Shown: in pieces, positions 22,134 to 32,914 of the stretch
Layout of the letters: each line of letters starts with the position of its first letter
How positions within the stretch are numbered: position 1 is the stretch's first letter
Origin: Pleurodeles waltl
Lineage: Eukaryota; Chordata; Amphibia; Caudata; Salamandridae
Direction: 5' to 3'
Assembly (NCBI RefSeq): GCF_031143425.1
Contig: NC_090445.1
Span: forward strand, 1,194,586,691-1,194,650,690
DNA length: 64,000 nucleotides
Made by a program: the position numbers and the translations under genes
Notes under the pieces: generated by a model
Databases searched by the model: none
Told to the model about the DNA's origin: nothing
What the model saw: the letters and a program-made list of their open reading frames with translations, nothing else

Positions 22134-25130
22134 TGTAGGAAAGTACCATCTTGCCTGGCATGTTACCCCCATATTTCACTGTATATATGTTGTTTTAGTT
22201 GTATGTGTCACTGGGACCCTGCCAGCCAGGGCCCCAGTGCTCATAAGTGTGCCCTGTATGTGTTTCCTGTGTGATGACTAACTGTCTCACTGAGGCTCTG
22301 CTAACCAGAACCTCAGTGATTATGCTCTCTCATTTCTTTCCAAATTGTCACTAACAGGCTAGTGACCAATTTCACCAATTTACATTGGCATACTGGAACA
22401 CCCTTATAATTCCCTAGTATATGGTACTGAGGTACCCAGGGTATTGGGGTTCCAGGAGATCCCTATGGGCTGCAGCATTTCTTTTGCCACCCATAGGGAG
22501 CTCTGACAATTCTTACACAGGCCTGCAATTGCAGCCTGAGTGAAATAACGTCCACGTTATTTCACAGCCATTTACCACTGCACTTAAGTAACTTATAAGT
22601 CACCTATATGTCTAACCTTTACTTGGTAAAGGTTGGGTGCTAAGTTACTTAGTGTGTGGGCACCCTGGCACTAGCCAAGGTGCCCCCACATTGTTCAGGG
22701 CAAATTCCCCAGACTTTGTGAGTGCGGGGACACCATTACACGTGTGCACCATACATATGTCACTACATATGTATAGCGTCACAATGGTAACTCCGAACAT
22801 GGCCATGTAACATGTCTAAGATCATGGAATTGTCACTCCAATGCCATTTTGGCATTGGGGAGACAATTCCATGATCCCCCGAGTCTCTAGCACAGACCCG
22901 GGTACTGCCAAACTACCTTTCCCGGGGTTTCACTGCAGCTGCTGCTGCTGCCAACCCCTCAGACAGGTTTCTGCCCTCCTGGGGTCCAGCCAGGCTTGGC
23001 CCAGGAAGGCATAACAAAGGACTTCCTCAGAGAGAGGGTGTTACACCCTCTCCCTTTGGAAAAAGGTGTCAGGGCTGGGGAGGAGTAGCCTCCCCAGCCT
23101 CTGGAAATGCTTTGATGGGCACAGATGGTGCCCATCTCTGCATAAGCCAGTCTACACCGGTTCAGGGATCCCCCAGCCCTGCTCTGGCGCGAAACTGGAC
23201 AAAGGAAAGGGGAGTGACCACTCCCCTAACCTGCACCTCCCCTGGGAGGTGCCCAGAGCTCCTCCTGTGTGCTCCAGACCTCTGCCATCTTGGAAACAGA
23301 GGTGCTGCTGGCACACTGGACTGCTCTGAGTGGCCAGTGCCAGCAGGTGACGTCAGAGACTCCTTCTGATAGGCTCTTACCTGTGTTGCTAGCCTATCCT
23401 CCTTCCTAAGTAGCCAAACCTCCTTTTCTGGCTATTTAGGGTCTCTGCTTTGGGGAATTCTTTAGATAACGAATGCAAGAGCTCATCAGAGTTCCTCTGC
23501 ATCTCTCTCTTTACCTTCTGCCAAGGAATCGACAGCTGACTGCTCTGGACGCCTGCAAAACTGCAACAAAGTAGCAAAGACGACTACTGCAACCTTGTAT
23601 CGCTGATCCTGCGGCCTTCTCGACTGTTTTCCTAGTGGTGCATGCTGTGGGGGTAGTCTGCCTCCTCTCTGCACTAGAAGCTCCGAAGAAATCTCCTGTG
23701 GGTCGACGGAATCTTCCCCCTGCAACCGTAGGCACCAAAAAAATGCATCAGCGGTCCTCTGGGTCCCCTCTCAGCACGACGAGCGTAGTCCCTGGAACTC
23801 AGCAACTCTGTCCAAGTGACTCCCACAGTCCTGTGACTCTTCAGTCCAAGTTTGGTGGAGGTAAGTCCTTGCCTCCCCACGCTAGACTGCATTGCTGGGT
23901 ACCGTGTGATTTGCAGCTGCTCCGGCTCCTGTGCACTCTTCCAGGATTTCCTTTGTGCACCGCCAAGCCTGGGTCCCGACACTCTAACCTGCAGTGCACG
24001 ACCTCCTGAGTTGTCCTCCGGCGTCGTGGGACCTTCTTTTGTAACTTCGGGTGAGCTCCGGTTCACTCTTCTTCGTAGTGCCTGTTCCGGCACTTCTGCG
24101 GGTGCTGCTTGCTTCTGAGTGGGCTCCTTGTCTTGCTGGACGCCCCCTCTGTCTCCTCACGCAATTGCCGACATCCTGGTCCCCCCTGGGCCACAGCAGC
24201 ATCCAAAAACCCTAACTGCGACCCTTACAGCTAGCAAGGCTTGTTTGCGGTCTTTCTGCACGGGAATACCTCTGCAAGCTTCTTCACGACGTGAGACATC
24301 CATCCTCCAAAGGGGAAGTTCCTAGTCCTCTTCGTTCTTGCAGAATCCACAGCTTCTACCATCCGGTGGCAGCTTCTTTGCAACCTCAGCTGGCATTTCT
24401 TGGGCATCTGCTCACTCCCGACTTGAGTGTGACTCTTGGACTTGGTCCCCTTGTTCCACAGGTACTCTCGTCTGGAAATCCATCGTTGTTGCATTGCTGT
24501 TGTTGGTCTTCCTTGCAGAATTCCCCTATCACGACTTCTGTGCTCTCTGGGGAACTTAGGTGTACTTTACACCTACTTTTCAGGGTCTTGGGGTGGGTTA
24601 TTTTTCTAACCCTCACTGTTTTCTTACAGTCCCAGCGACCCTCTACAAGCTCACATAGGTTTGGGGTCCATTCATGGTTCGCATTCCACTTCTAGAGTAT
24701 ATGGTTTGTGTTGCCCCTGTACCTATGTGCTCTCATTGCATTCTATTGTGACTGTACATTGCTTGCATTGCTTTCTATTGCTATTACTGCATATTTTTGG
24801 TATTGTCTACATATATCTTGTGTATATTTGCTATCCTCATACTGAGGATACTCACTGAGATACTTTTGGCATATTGTCATAAAAATAAAGTACCTTTATT
24901 TTTAGTATATCTGTGTATTGTGTTTTGTTATGATATTGTGCATATGACACTAGTGGTATAGTGGGAGCTTTGCATGTCTCCTAGTTAAGCCTAAGCTGCT
25001 CTGATAAGCTACCCTTTTCTATCAGCCAAAGCTGCTAGACACCTCTACTACACTAATAAGGGATACCTGGACCTGGTGCAGGGTGTAAGTACCCCTTGGT
25101 ACCCACTACAAACCAGGCCAGCCTCCTACA
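22134..25130 (+). mobile_element. LTR-like element B, 3.0 kb, TG...CA ends, in gag
   Basis: It starts TGTAGGAAAGTACCATC and ends GCCAGCCTCCTACA. CACGT is duplicated exactly at 22129-22133 and 25131-25135. TG...CA ends with a 5 bp duplication fit a solo LTR, unusually long at 2997 bp. On plus, an AATAAA lies near the end (about 24893), as expected for the R region, so I call the plus strand. The minus-strand terminus TGTAGGAGGCTGGCC matches the start of element C. ORFs inside are short and overlap in several frames. I find no gag or pol. Confidence 0.75.
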
Positions 25131-25135
25131 CACGT

Positions 25136-25439
25136 CTTAATAGGGGGGTGGAGGAGCTGAAGGGAGGGTCTGAGGCTTTGTATTTGACTCCTTCATATTT
25201 GTTGCACAAAAGACCCTCCATAGGTCTAGTGTGATCTTCCTTTTCTCTAGTTTATTTCCCTTGAATTTACTCTGTAGGAAGGTGGCCATGTGTTCTATTG
25301 TTGTATTATCAAATGTGCCCTCTTTGGGCCAAGCATGTGCAAGTTTTAATGTTGCTTTGTGCCATTCCTTACAGTATTTTTCTTTCCTGTCCTTGTCTCC
25401 TGAGAACACTTTAACCATGTGTTCTAAATCAGACCCCAT
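25136..25439 (-). pseudogene. gag: Retroviral Gag N-terminus, matrix-like
   Basis: A 100-residue open frame starting MGSDL. The Gly at position 2 suggests N-myristoylation, as in retroviral matrix proteins. Helical, basic sequence follows. It ends in a Pro-rich stretch with PPPY, the late-domain motif that recruits NEDD4-type ligases for budding. A TAA follows this motif directly and the element B duplication begins one base later. No other domain is visible. Confidence 0.8.
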
Positions 25440-26585
25440 GTCTGTTTAGTGAACTCAATTCTTTATACTATATGGTTTACACTCTAAATGGACTTCTGTT
25501 TACTTCCTGGGGTATTTCCAAACTTCACATAAACTGTTACTAGGCTGTGAAGGTGAACATCATATATATATATCCCTAATCTCTGAAGGACTGTTCTTTT
25601 ATATATATATTAAGTAGGAGCAGTTATGTGTGGCCTAAGTGGTTTGTTTGCCTGACACAACAAACAATATTGTTATTGTGATACATATATACAGTACATG
25701 TTTATAAGCGACTCATATCCTAAATTCCACACTGGGAGGTCCCTAATAAATGCATACAGTGGGAGGTCTAATACTAAATATGAGTCTGTTGTTATTGCAG
25801 GGAACTCGCATGACTGTTACCCATGGTTCCACTGAAAAATTGCAGTGACTTCAATATATTCACTTTCTTGCCACAAGGTGGCACCAGTGTCACACATGAA
25901 AAATTAAACTGAATATTTTAGAGGCCTTCAAAGGTGTGCCTCACTCTTGGAAAGACAACTGCAACAGGTTTTGTAGATTTCAAAACAAACTCTTTTATTC
26001 TAATTATGTGAAGGTCCTGTTGACATCGATCTGAAAGGTAGTTAAATATATTTTTATGTATAGTAGCTGATAATTCTCCTTCTATTTGTATACGCTCAAG
26101 ATATGTATATATGTCCCAGTCTGTACTGTTTGATACTTCATCTTGCCTCCAATCTTGAGGCTCTATAGTTTCATAATGGGGGTAATAGTTAGTAGTGTCA
26201 GTATTTGTTATGGGGATCATGAGGCTACTACACTACATTTAACTTGGAGGACAATGTCTTCTCTTGACCACTTTTGACTTACTTAGTCAAGCTCCCTTTA
26301 TCTTCCGTACTTACCACCGGAATAATTTCATACATAATCTTGCATGCAAACACAAAAATGATATACATTACAGTGTCAAAATTGTAAAGGTCTTTATAAA
26401 ATAAAAGGAACAGACCCCGTACTTTGTCCACCTCACTGCCATCAACTGAGTCCCATCTTACCCCACGAAATCAGAGATTTTTACATAAATGTTGGCATCT
26501 CCCTTACCTCTTTTAAAAGTGAGCAAATCACCTCGTAGAAAGAGGCAAGGCCCCCAGTCCAGCAGCTGGTGAGATCAAAGTAGAG
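25440..26585 (-). other. Retroviral leader region
   Basis: About 1.15 kb between PBS and gag start, longer than in simple retroviruses. It holds one open frame (25918-26220). AT-rich runs of ATATAT lie near 25560-25605. Packaging signals cannot be recognised by eye. Confidence 0.6.
25918..26220 (-). CDS. Leader ORF between 5' LTR and gag, unknown protein
   Basis: A 100-codon frame from ATG to stop. The protein is acidic in its first half, rich in Tyr and Thr, and shows no membrane segment or motif I recognise. Its place between PBS and gag recalls the accessory orf-c of walleye dermal sarcoma virus (an epsilonretrovirus), but I see no sequence basis for homology. It is the only piece of this provirus without an internal stop or shift, apart from the Env TM part. 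It could also be a chance ORF. Confidence 0.35.
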   Translation of the reverse strand: MIPITNTDTTNYYPHYETIEPQDWRQDEVSNSTDWDIYTYLERIQIEGELSATIHKNIFNYLSDRCQQDLHIIRIKEFVLKSTKPVAVVFPRVRHTFEGL

Positions 26586-26603
26586 CTCCTGGCTGGCTTG
26601 CCA
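26586..26603 (-). other. Primer binding site, tRNA not identified
   Basis: After the LTR end (CTCTAACA) and three bases, the minus strand reads TGGCAAGCCAGCCAGGAG. It begins TGG, as a site pairing with a tRNA 3' CCA must. I could not match it to a particular tRNA. Confidence 0.6.
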
Positions 26604-26606
26604 ATA

Positions 26607-28144
26607 TGTTAGAGGGAAATCTGTTAATAAAATAAGACAGATCAATTTGACACAATAATATAGGTTTAATCGATTTTTAGCAGGGAACAGGCAGTCTCAA
26701 CATAGATGCCATGACTGAAGTTCAAAGTTCTAGTTCACAAGCAGTGGTATTTTTACTGTAAAAACCACAAAAAACTATGCTGACAAGTTCATCATTGATG
26801 TAAGCAAGGGCCAGATGTAGCAACTTCCCAAATTGCGACTTGCAATTTGCGAGTCTCTACGACTCGCAAATTGCAAGTCGCAATTTGGGATGCAGAAAGG
26901 TGTCTCAGACACCTTCTGCAAGTCGCTATGGGGTCGCAAAGACCCACCTCATTAATATTAATGAGGTGGGTCGCAAATTGCGGCCCCATAGCGACTATGG
27001 GCACTCGCTAACATGGAGGCCTGCTGACGTCAGCAGGCCTCCATGTTAGCGACCTCCTTGTCAATAAAGCATTTTTTTTTTTTTTTGAAGTGTAGCCCGT
27101 TTTCCCTAAGGGAAAACGAGCTGCACTACAAAAAAAAACGAAACCTTTAGTTTCTGATTTTTCAGGGCAGGGAGTGGTCCCTTGGACCACTCCCTGCCCT
27201 GAAAAAATAGTTTGGGGTCCAGTCACAAAGGGGAAGGGGTCCCATGGGGACCCCTTCCCGTTTGCGAGTGGGTTACCATCCACTTCAAGTGGATGGTAAC
27301 TGCGACTCCATTTGCGACCGCGTACGCGGTCGCAAATGGAGTTGCATACCACTCCGACTCGCAAATAGGAAGGGAACACCCCTTCCTATTTGCGAGTCGC
27401 AAATGCATATTGCGAGTCGGTAACGACTCGCAATATGCATTTGTGCATTGCAAACCCACGTGTGCGAGTCGCAAACGGCGATTTTCGCCGTTTGCGACTC
27501 GCAAAAGGGTTGCTACATCTGGCCCTATGAACAAGCAGTACAGATAAGATAATAGGGGAGAGGGACCTCTTGACAAGAGCACATGCACGATTACTAGTTA
27601 CCTCATGGGTGGGTAAGTAACATTGACGTCATTCTGCATCTCTATCTTTCCTGCACAACAAGCAATTATATTTTACATGATGCTCATGGTAGCCCTGCCT
27701 TGTGCTAATGCTTATCCGACCCTTACACAGTTCCCCTCCCCAAGATATGAATGACTTGTGGTTTTTAGGACCCTTGTGCTAAGGCAGGATACACTCTTTT
27801 GTTCCACCCTGTTCGTGCTAAGTGAACATTTTGAAAGCAACAGTTGGTGCAGCTTTAAAGAAAAACTCTCATTCTAATGTGGGTTGGGCCTTTTGTGTGT
27901 TTCAGCACAGCTAACTTAACAGTGCAGCATATGTATAAGTTTCCTAAGTAATAGGTGTTTGTTTGTCCTAAATATGACCTGCCTTTTCTATTGAACCCAC
28001 AGTCTGTCTTTTTTTAGCATGTCATGTATTAAGCCTTTCACTACTTACATTAGTTTACAACTATCCCTAGCCTAAAATGTTTGTATTTGGATTTGGGAAC
28101 TTATGTTTGTTTGTATGTGATGTGTTCCTATTCTTCCTACATCA
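26607..28144 (-). repeat. 5' LTR of the retrovirus, with MITE inside
   Basis: It begins TGATGTAGGAAG at 28144 on the minus strand and ends CTCTAACA at 26607. Without the 718 bp MITE it is about 820 bp. It aligns with 12186-12945 with scattered changes only. The TATA box seen in the left copy is degenerate here (about 26748-26760). The right flank is CTGTA. Confidence 0.88.
26808..27525. mobile_element. Palindrome-chain MITE 1, 718 bp
   Basis: The ends are inverted: GGGCCAGATGTAGCAA at left and TTGCTACATCTGGCCC at right. The other LTR copy (near 12330) lacks it, proving insertion. The inside is twelve palindromes in a row. Perfect ones include 26826-26890 (30 bp arms), 26941-26972, 27005-27052 (48 bp, no loop), 27158-27206 (23 bp arms), 27272-27300, 27305-27342 (38 bp), 27356-27398, 27400-27443 and 27463-27503. 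The motif GCGAGTCG recurs. There is no coding capacity and no clean target duplication. Harbinger affiliation is inferred from its likeness to the 31754 and 60082 elements. Confidence 0.85.
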
Positions 28145-28292
28145 CTGTAAGAAAATGTAACATATTCCATATACATAGGAGGCGGGGATGATTCATTTTT
28201 GTAAAAGGCTTTATTTAAGGTTGTTAAATAAAGCCTTACAAAATGTAATTGAAGATTAAACAAGTAAGTGAAAGTAGGCAATGTTGAATCCA

Positions 28293-31116
28293 TGTAGGAG
28301 GCTGGCCTTTTATGTAGTGTGCATAGCTAGACACACTGTGCAGGAGGTCCATGCAACCACACTTTGGTTTACAGAGGTAAAAACTAGATCACCTAATGCT
28401 ATAATTTTTAGGGTAGCGTGGTCAAGCAGTTAGGCCAATCTTGGAGAAGGTCAAACCATTTGTTGTACTCACTGAGTCAATCATGCAACTCACACATTCG
28501 AAGGAATAACTCTAGACCATGGGTACCCGCAAACATTTTCCCAGGGGTCAAGAAGTTTGGTCTGTGACGTGCCTGGGGGCCGCATTTATGCCAGGGCAGT
28601 GGCAGTCGGGTTGGGTGGCTGGGGGGATTGGTGGCAAGGTAGGTGTAGGAGAAGCAAATTATATACATCTAGTGGCTGAAATAAACAATGGAAAACCAGA
28701 AATCCTGGAATTAATCCCGGCAAATTGTGTAATCCTAGGCAATTGTTTAGTCTTACTTTCCCTCCTTTTTCTGCATTATCACATTTAAGAAGACCTCGAA
28801 ATACATGATTCATGGTGTGCGCTGCACAAATATAGAAGCCTATGTTTGATTTAATAAACTATAATGTTGTTCATGTATGATAGGAACCCAGGCCACCCAT
28901 AATGTGCACATACCAAGTTACTTGCCTCTTTAAATTACCATTGGTGATGTTCTCAGGGTAAGGGAAAGAATTAATGTGTGCAGATTTATGTTTGAAAACT
29001 ATCACTTTTAAATAAATAAATACATCTCAATACACTGATAAAATAGATTGTATTAAGGCAAAAAGGTTCTGCATGTTAACTAAATACACTTTTTTAATTT
29101 TTAAGAGACTGTCTTAGTTTTACACTTGTGCTGAAAGATGTCTTTAAAAATGAAGGCGTTCTAAAGTTTAAGTGCAGGAGTCCCTAGTTACTTCCTTTCT
29201 CTAATACCAAATAAGTTTGAAATAAATGATCGTGAGTCTATTTAATATTTTTATTGTTAGTCCGGAGTCGAGCAAACAGCTACCCGGTGCTCCTGTTGCT
29301 CCAGGGGCCGCATGTAAAGGTCAGAGGGGCCGCATCAGGCCCGCGGGCCATACTTTGAGTATCCATGCTCTAGACCAATTTATAAAAATAGTTCAGATTT
29401 GTATGTCATTTTTAAGACCAAGATTATCAAAACAGTTTTTTCTGATGTCTGACGTCAGTTGGCCAGTACCCAGGGTATTGGTACGGTTCGACCACTGGAG
29501 GGCGCAATGCCACTAAACTGGGCACACTTACAGCGTTTGCCCTGGTGGTCATTGGTGTGTCGTCAGGTCTGGCTGCAATTTCCGGTTTGGAAGTTAGCGG
29601 CCAGTCAGTCAAGTGACCCTCACTGGGTTGCTGGTTTCTTCTCTGTTGCAGAGTGGTACCTCTACTCTGGAGAGAGTTCTTGGGGGATTGGGGAAGCCTG
29701 GAGGTCCTCTTGGGTTCTTGAGGTCAGTCCAGTTATACAGCTTCTCCTCAGCGGTGATTAGTGTGTCCTGGGTGCAGCAGACAGGGTTTGGCGCCTTTTC
29801 TTTGTACAGCAGGTGCACAGTTCTCTTATCTTGGATCATCTTGGTGCTGGTCTTCTTTGTGTCCTTCGAAACTGATTACCTGGACTAGGGGTGCTCACTA
29901 AATACAGAATTTAGTGGGTGTTTTAGGGGGAACCTGGTAGTGTCCCATGGGACACTTACGTTTGGGTGGCTACACCCACAATAGTGACCACTTCCTGTGG
30001 GAAGGGTCACTTCCCTATCCCTGATTGGCTATTTTCCATCCATCCAAGAGAGGAAAATAAAATGGAGTGCCCACCTCACAAGGCAGCACTTTAGGGTTGG
30101 TGCATGCCAGGTGGGGCCACTCCCCCTACTTTTTTGCAGTTTCCCACGTTTGCTCGCCCAAAAGTGGGGATTTGCAAAGGGGTTGACCATTTGCTGCTAG
30201 CAGCAGGCCTGTGAGCTGTGTTTCAAAGGCGGTAAGCCCTTTGAAGGTCTCCACTAGGGCAATGCACATTCCTGAGGGAGGGGTGTGTTAGGACCTACAC
30301 CCAGGAAGGGCATTGTTCTACAAACCAGAGAGACAGGGCTCACCCCAAGGTTTGTAGTTTGGGTGTCTGGAGGTGGCAGGCTGAATAGAACCTGTCAGCA
30401 ACCATGCAAGAGTGGTTATCTTTTGCAGGGGGGTCCTTTAAGGTGACCCCTGGGTTCATTTAGGATTAAATCCAATACTGGCACCAGTTTATATTAATCA
30501 TTCTGAGTTGTTTGATACCAAACCGAGGGTTCAGAGCTACCATCATGTAGCTGGGCAACCAGTGTCCAGCACATGTATTAAAATGGCTGCTCTGTTCACT
30601 CAATATGTCCCAGGTTTTGGTTCTCATGCAGCTATGCCCTCACATATGATATGGTGCCCTCTGCCTTAGGGCTGTAAGGCCTGCCAGAAGGATGTCTTAC
30701 CCATAGCATATGCAGTGTATGGTGGACAGGGCACACAGGGAGGGTGCTAAGTCGAGTTTGTGTTTAAGGTTTGTACCAGTACACCCAGCCTGCAATGGCA
30801 GTGCTGTGGGCATTTGGATGCATGGCCCCTAGAGGGTGGCACAATCAGTGCTGCTGCTCTCAGGGGCCTACCTATAGTACCCCATGCCCTAGGTACTCAA
30901 GTACCCCTTTACTAGGGACTTATAGTGGTAGCTAAGGGTGTATCCAATTGTATCAATGCTAGGGTGTATCCAATTGTGCCAATGTATCACAGCAGTTTTA
31001 GGGAAAGAACTCTGGCCCACGGAACCTGGTCAGCAGGGGCCCTGGGCACTACAATTTGTAGGTACATCAGGCAAAAAGTGGGGGCTAACCATGTCAAAAA
31101 GAGGCCTTTTCTTACG
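28293..31116 (-). mobile_element. LTR-like element C with a hAT insertion
   Basis: It starts TGTAGGAGGCTGGCC, the same as the minus-strand terminus of element B. It ends in a block like that of element A (GGCAAAAAGTGGGGG, then CTTTTCTTACG, where CA has become CG). The flanks ATCCA (28288-28292) and ATCTG (31117-31121) match at three of five bases, so the duplication is decayed. Without the hAT insertion it is about 2.0 kb. The strand is set by likeness to element A. Confidence 0.6.
28519..29367. mobile_element. hAT-type non-autonomous element, 849 bp
   Basis: An exact 8 bp duplication CTCTAGAC flanks it (28511-28518 and 29368-29375) and fits nTnnnnAn. The termini are inverted: CATGGGTACCCGCAAA against CATGGATACTCAAAGT. 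GGGCCGCAT lies near both ends, a GC-rich subterminal motif known from many vertebrate hAT elements. There is no transposase ORF. Confidence 0.75.
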
Positions 31117-31121
31117 ATCTG

Positions 31122-31750
31122 TAAACAAATGGCCATCTTATTATATTATATATTATTATATTTGTAACTATAGCAGAGTATTGTTTACTTTTTATTTTGT
31201 TTTGATAGCGATGTTAAACCTTTAGTTTATCTCTTAAAGACAAGTTGTGTATAGCACAGTTAAGGACATATTTTGAGGAGGGCAGAGTGTAAATGAAAAC
31301 AATTTTTAGTCCATTTTCTAACACCTGTTCAGTGCTGGAATTGAACAAAATCTACTCCAAGAACCTATAAATTGGGGGTCAAAGGGTGCAGATGAAAGAG
31401 GGGTGGAGTCGTGGGGGGGGGGGGAACTTGATAAGCAGAGAGCTACAGTCAACATATGCATTTATTTAAAGAAAAAAAGTCTGTTTCAAAGTAATTAGTA
31501 ACAAGAACAAATGTGACAGTAAATCTGGTCTAGGTTACTTAATTGGTCAGTCAGAGACTGCATTTTAACATATCTTACACGGTTAAGACATCTGCTGCAT
31601 TGATATTTATATGCCCAGCATTTTTGAAGGGATTATATTAGCAGTAAGGTAACTGGTTAATACAGTTGTGGGAGAGTTCTATGTTTTGTCCAGTTATAGT
31701 TTTGACTCATAATGATCTATAGTGGGTAATGTGCCTGCTGCAAAGCACAC
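31122..31750. other. Unassigned sequence
   Basis: AT-rich at 31130-31165. A G12 run lies at about 31412-31423. No gene or repeat boundary recognised. Confidence 0.4.
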
Positions 31751-31753
31751 TAT

Positions 31754-32368
31754 GGGGGTCATTCTGACCCTGGCGGTAATTACCGCCATGGCGGAGGTCG
31801 GCGGTAGCACCGCCAACAGGCTGGCGGTGCACCGCTGGGCATTCTGACCACGGCGGTTCAGCCGCGGCCAGAAACGGAAAGTCGGCGGTGTACCGCCGAC
31901 TTCCCGCTGCCCTTGAGAATCCTCCATGGCGGCGGAGCGCGCTCCTCCGCCATGGGGATTCTGACACCCCCTACCGCCATCCGGTTCCTGGTGAACAGGA
32001 TGGCGGTAGGGGGTGCCGCGGGGCCCCTGGGGGCCCCTGCAGTGCCCATGCCAATGGCATGGGCACTGCAGGGGCCCCCGTAAGAGGGCCCCACGGAGAA
32101 TTTCAGTGTCTGCTTTGCAGACACTGAAATTTGCGACGGGTGCAACTGCACCTGTCGCACCTTCCCACTCCGCCGGCTCCATTCTGAGCCGGCGTCCTCG
32201 TGGGAAGGGTGTTTCCCGCTGGGCTGGCGGGCGGACTTTCGGCGGTCGCCCACCGGCCCAGTGGGAAAGCCAGAATAACCGCCGCGGTCTTTTGACCGCG
32301 GAGCGGTCTTTCGGCGGGAACCGCTTGGCGGGCGGCGACTGCCGTCCGCCGCGGTCAGAATCACCCCC
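31754..32368. mobile_element. Palindrome-chain MITE 2, 615 bp, Harbinger type
   Basis: The ends are GGGGGTCATTCTGACC and, inverted, GGGGGTGATTCTGACC. TAT is duplicated at 31751-31753 and 32369-32371; 3 bp duplications are typical of PIF/Harbinger. Inside are about twelve palindromes. Perfect or nearly so are 31771-31788, 31879-31902, 31924-31955, 31965-32015 (18 bp arms), 32029-32079 (25 bp arms, 1 base loop), 32099-32131 and 32133-32158. It is very GC-rich compared with its flanks. ORFs on both strands are by-products of the symmetry. Confidence 0.88.
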
Positions 32369-32371
32369 TAT

Positions 32372-32909
32372 ATAACTTGCAGATCACATATTCATATTTT
32401 ATGTAGATAGGTAAGTGGGCTTCTTCATTTGACACAAAGATCATTTTGTTTCTTCCAATTCTTAAGTTGCAGTCCTTCTAATACATCACAGTAATCTTTT
32501 TTCCAACATCAAGAATCTGCAGGCAAACTGTAAGTCATGGGTGTAGAGCCTTATTATTTTTTTCCTCAATCTGATATTCTAAGATTGTGAAGAAGGGTTA
32601 TTTTGAGAAGTATTAGTCTTATTCATGCAGACAACCACAATCACTGTAATACTCTTTATATGCTGACTTTGTGTTTCTCCCGAACATTCACTTGTCTACA
32701 AGCATGAACGACATGTGATTCATACCACTTGTAAACTTCATTGTCTCTTAACAATTCTTGTATATTGATTTACACTTTTATTATTTATTGTGCCTCTGTG
32801 TATGATGTAAAGCACTCTGACACCCTACACTGGGATGAGTAGTGCTGTAAAAGAATTAAACAAAAACAAGCATGTGCCATTTAAATTATTGTTTAATTAC
32901 TCCTTCACA
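32372..32909. other. Unassigned sequence
   Basis: No gene recognised between the MITE and the gypsy LTR. Confidence 0.4.
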
Positions 32910-32914
32910 CAGAT

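Larger units (their letters stand above)
9439..28144 (-). mobile_element. Endogenous retrovirus with env, inactivated and nested
   Basis: A full provirus on the minus strand: 5' LTR at right, then PBS, leader ORF, gag, protease, RT/RNase H, integrase, env, polypurine tract and 3' LTR at left. Without its four insertions it is about 11.4 kb. Gag and protease lie in the same frame, as in gamma/epsilon-type (class I) viruses that read through a stop. The Env transmembrane subunit and a zinc knuckle in gag also point that way. It is dead: multiple stops, a frameshift at a G run near 19261, YVDN in place of YVDD, and the four insertions. The left boundary (9439) is inferred from LTR alignment, and no clean 5 bp host duplication was found. 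Confidence 0.9.

Noticed and set aside
23066..24700. Cluster of 60-139 codon ORFs on both strands
   Set aside because: All lie inside element B, overlap each other and show no domain or codon signal.
26808..27525. CRISPR-like array
   Set aside because: Repeats are inverted pairs of different sequence, not identical direct repeats with spacers, and the DNA is eukaryotic.
27008..27588. ORFs of 111-123 codons
   Set aside because: Same cause: both strands of palindrome-chain MITE 1 are open because arms mirror each other.
31412..31423. G12 run as a G-quadruplex
   Set aside because: A single short homopolymer without partner G runs; length may be a sequencing artefact.
31694..32375. ORFs of 120-168 codons on both strands
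   Set aside because: They result from the symmetry and GC content of palindrome-chain MITE 2.
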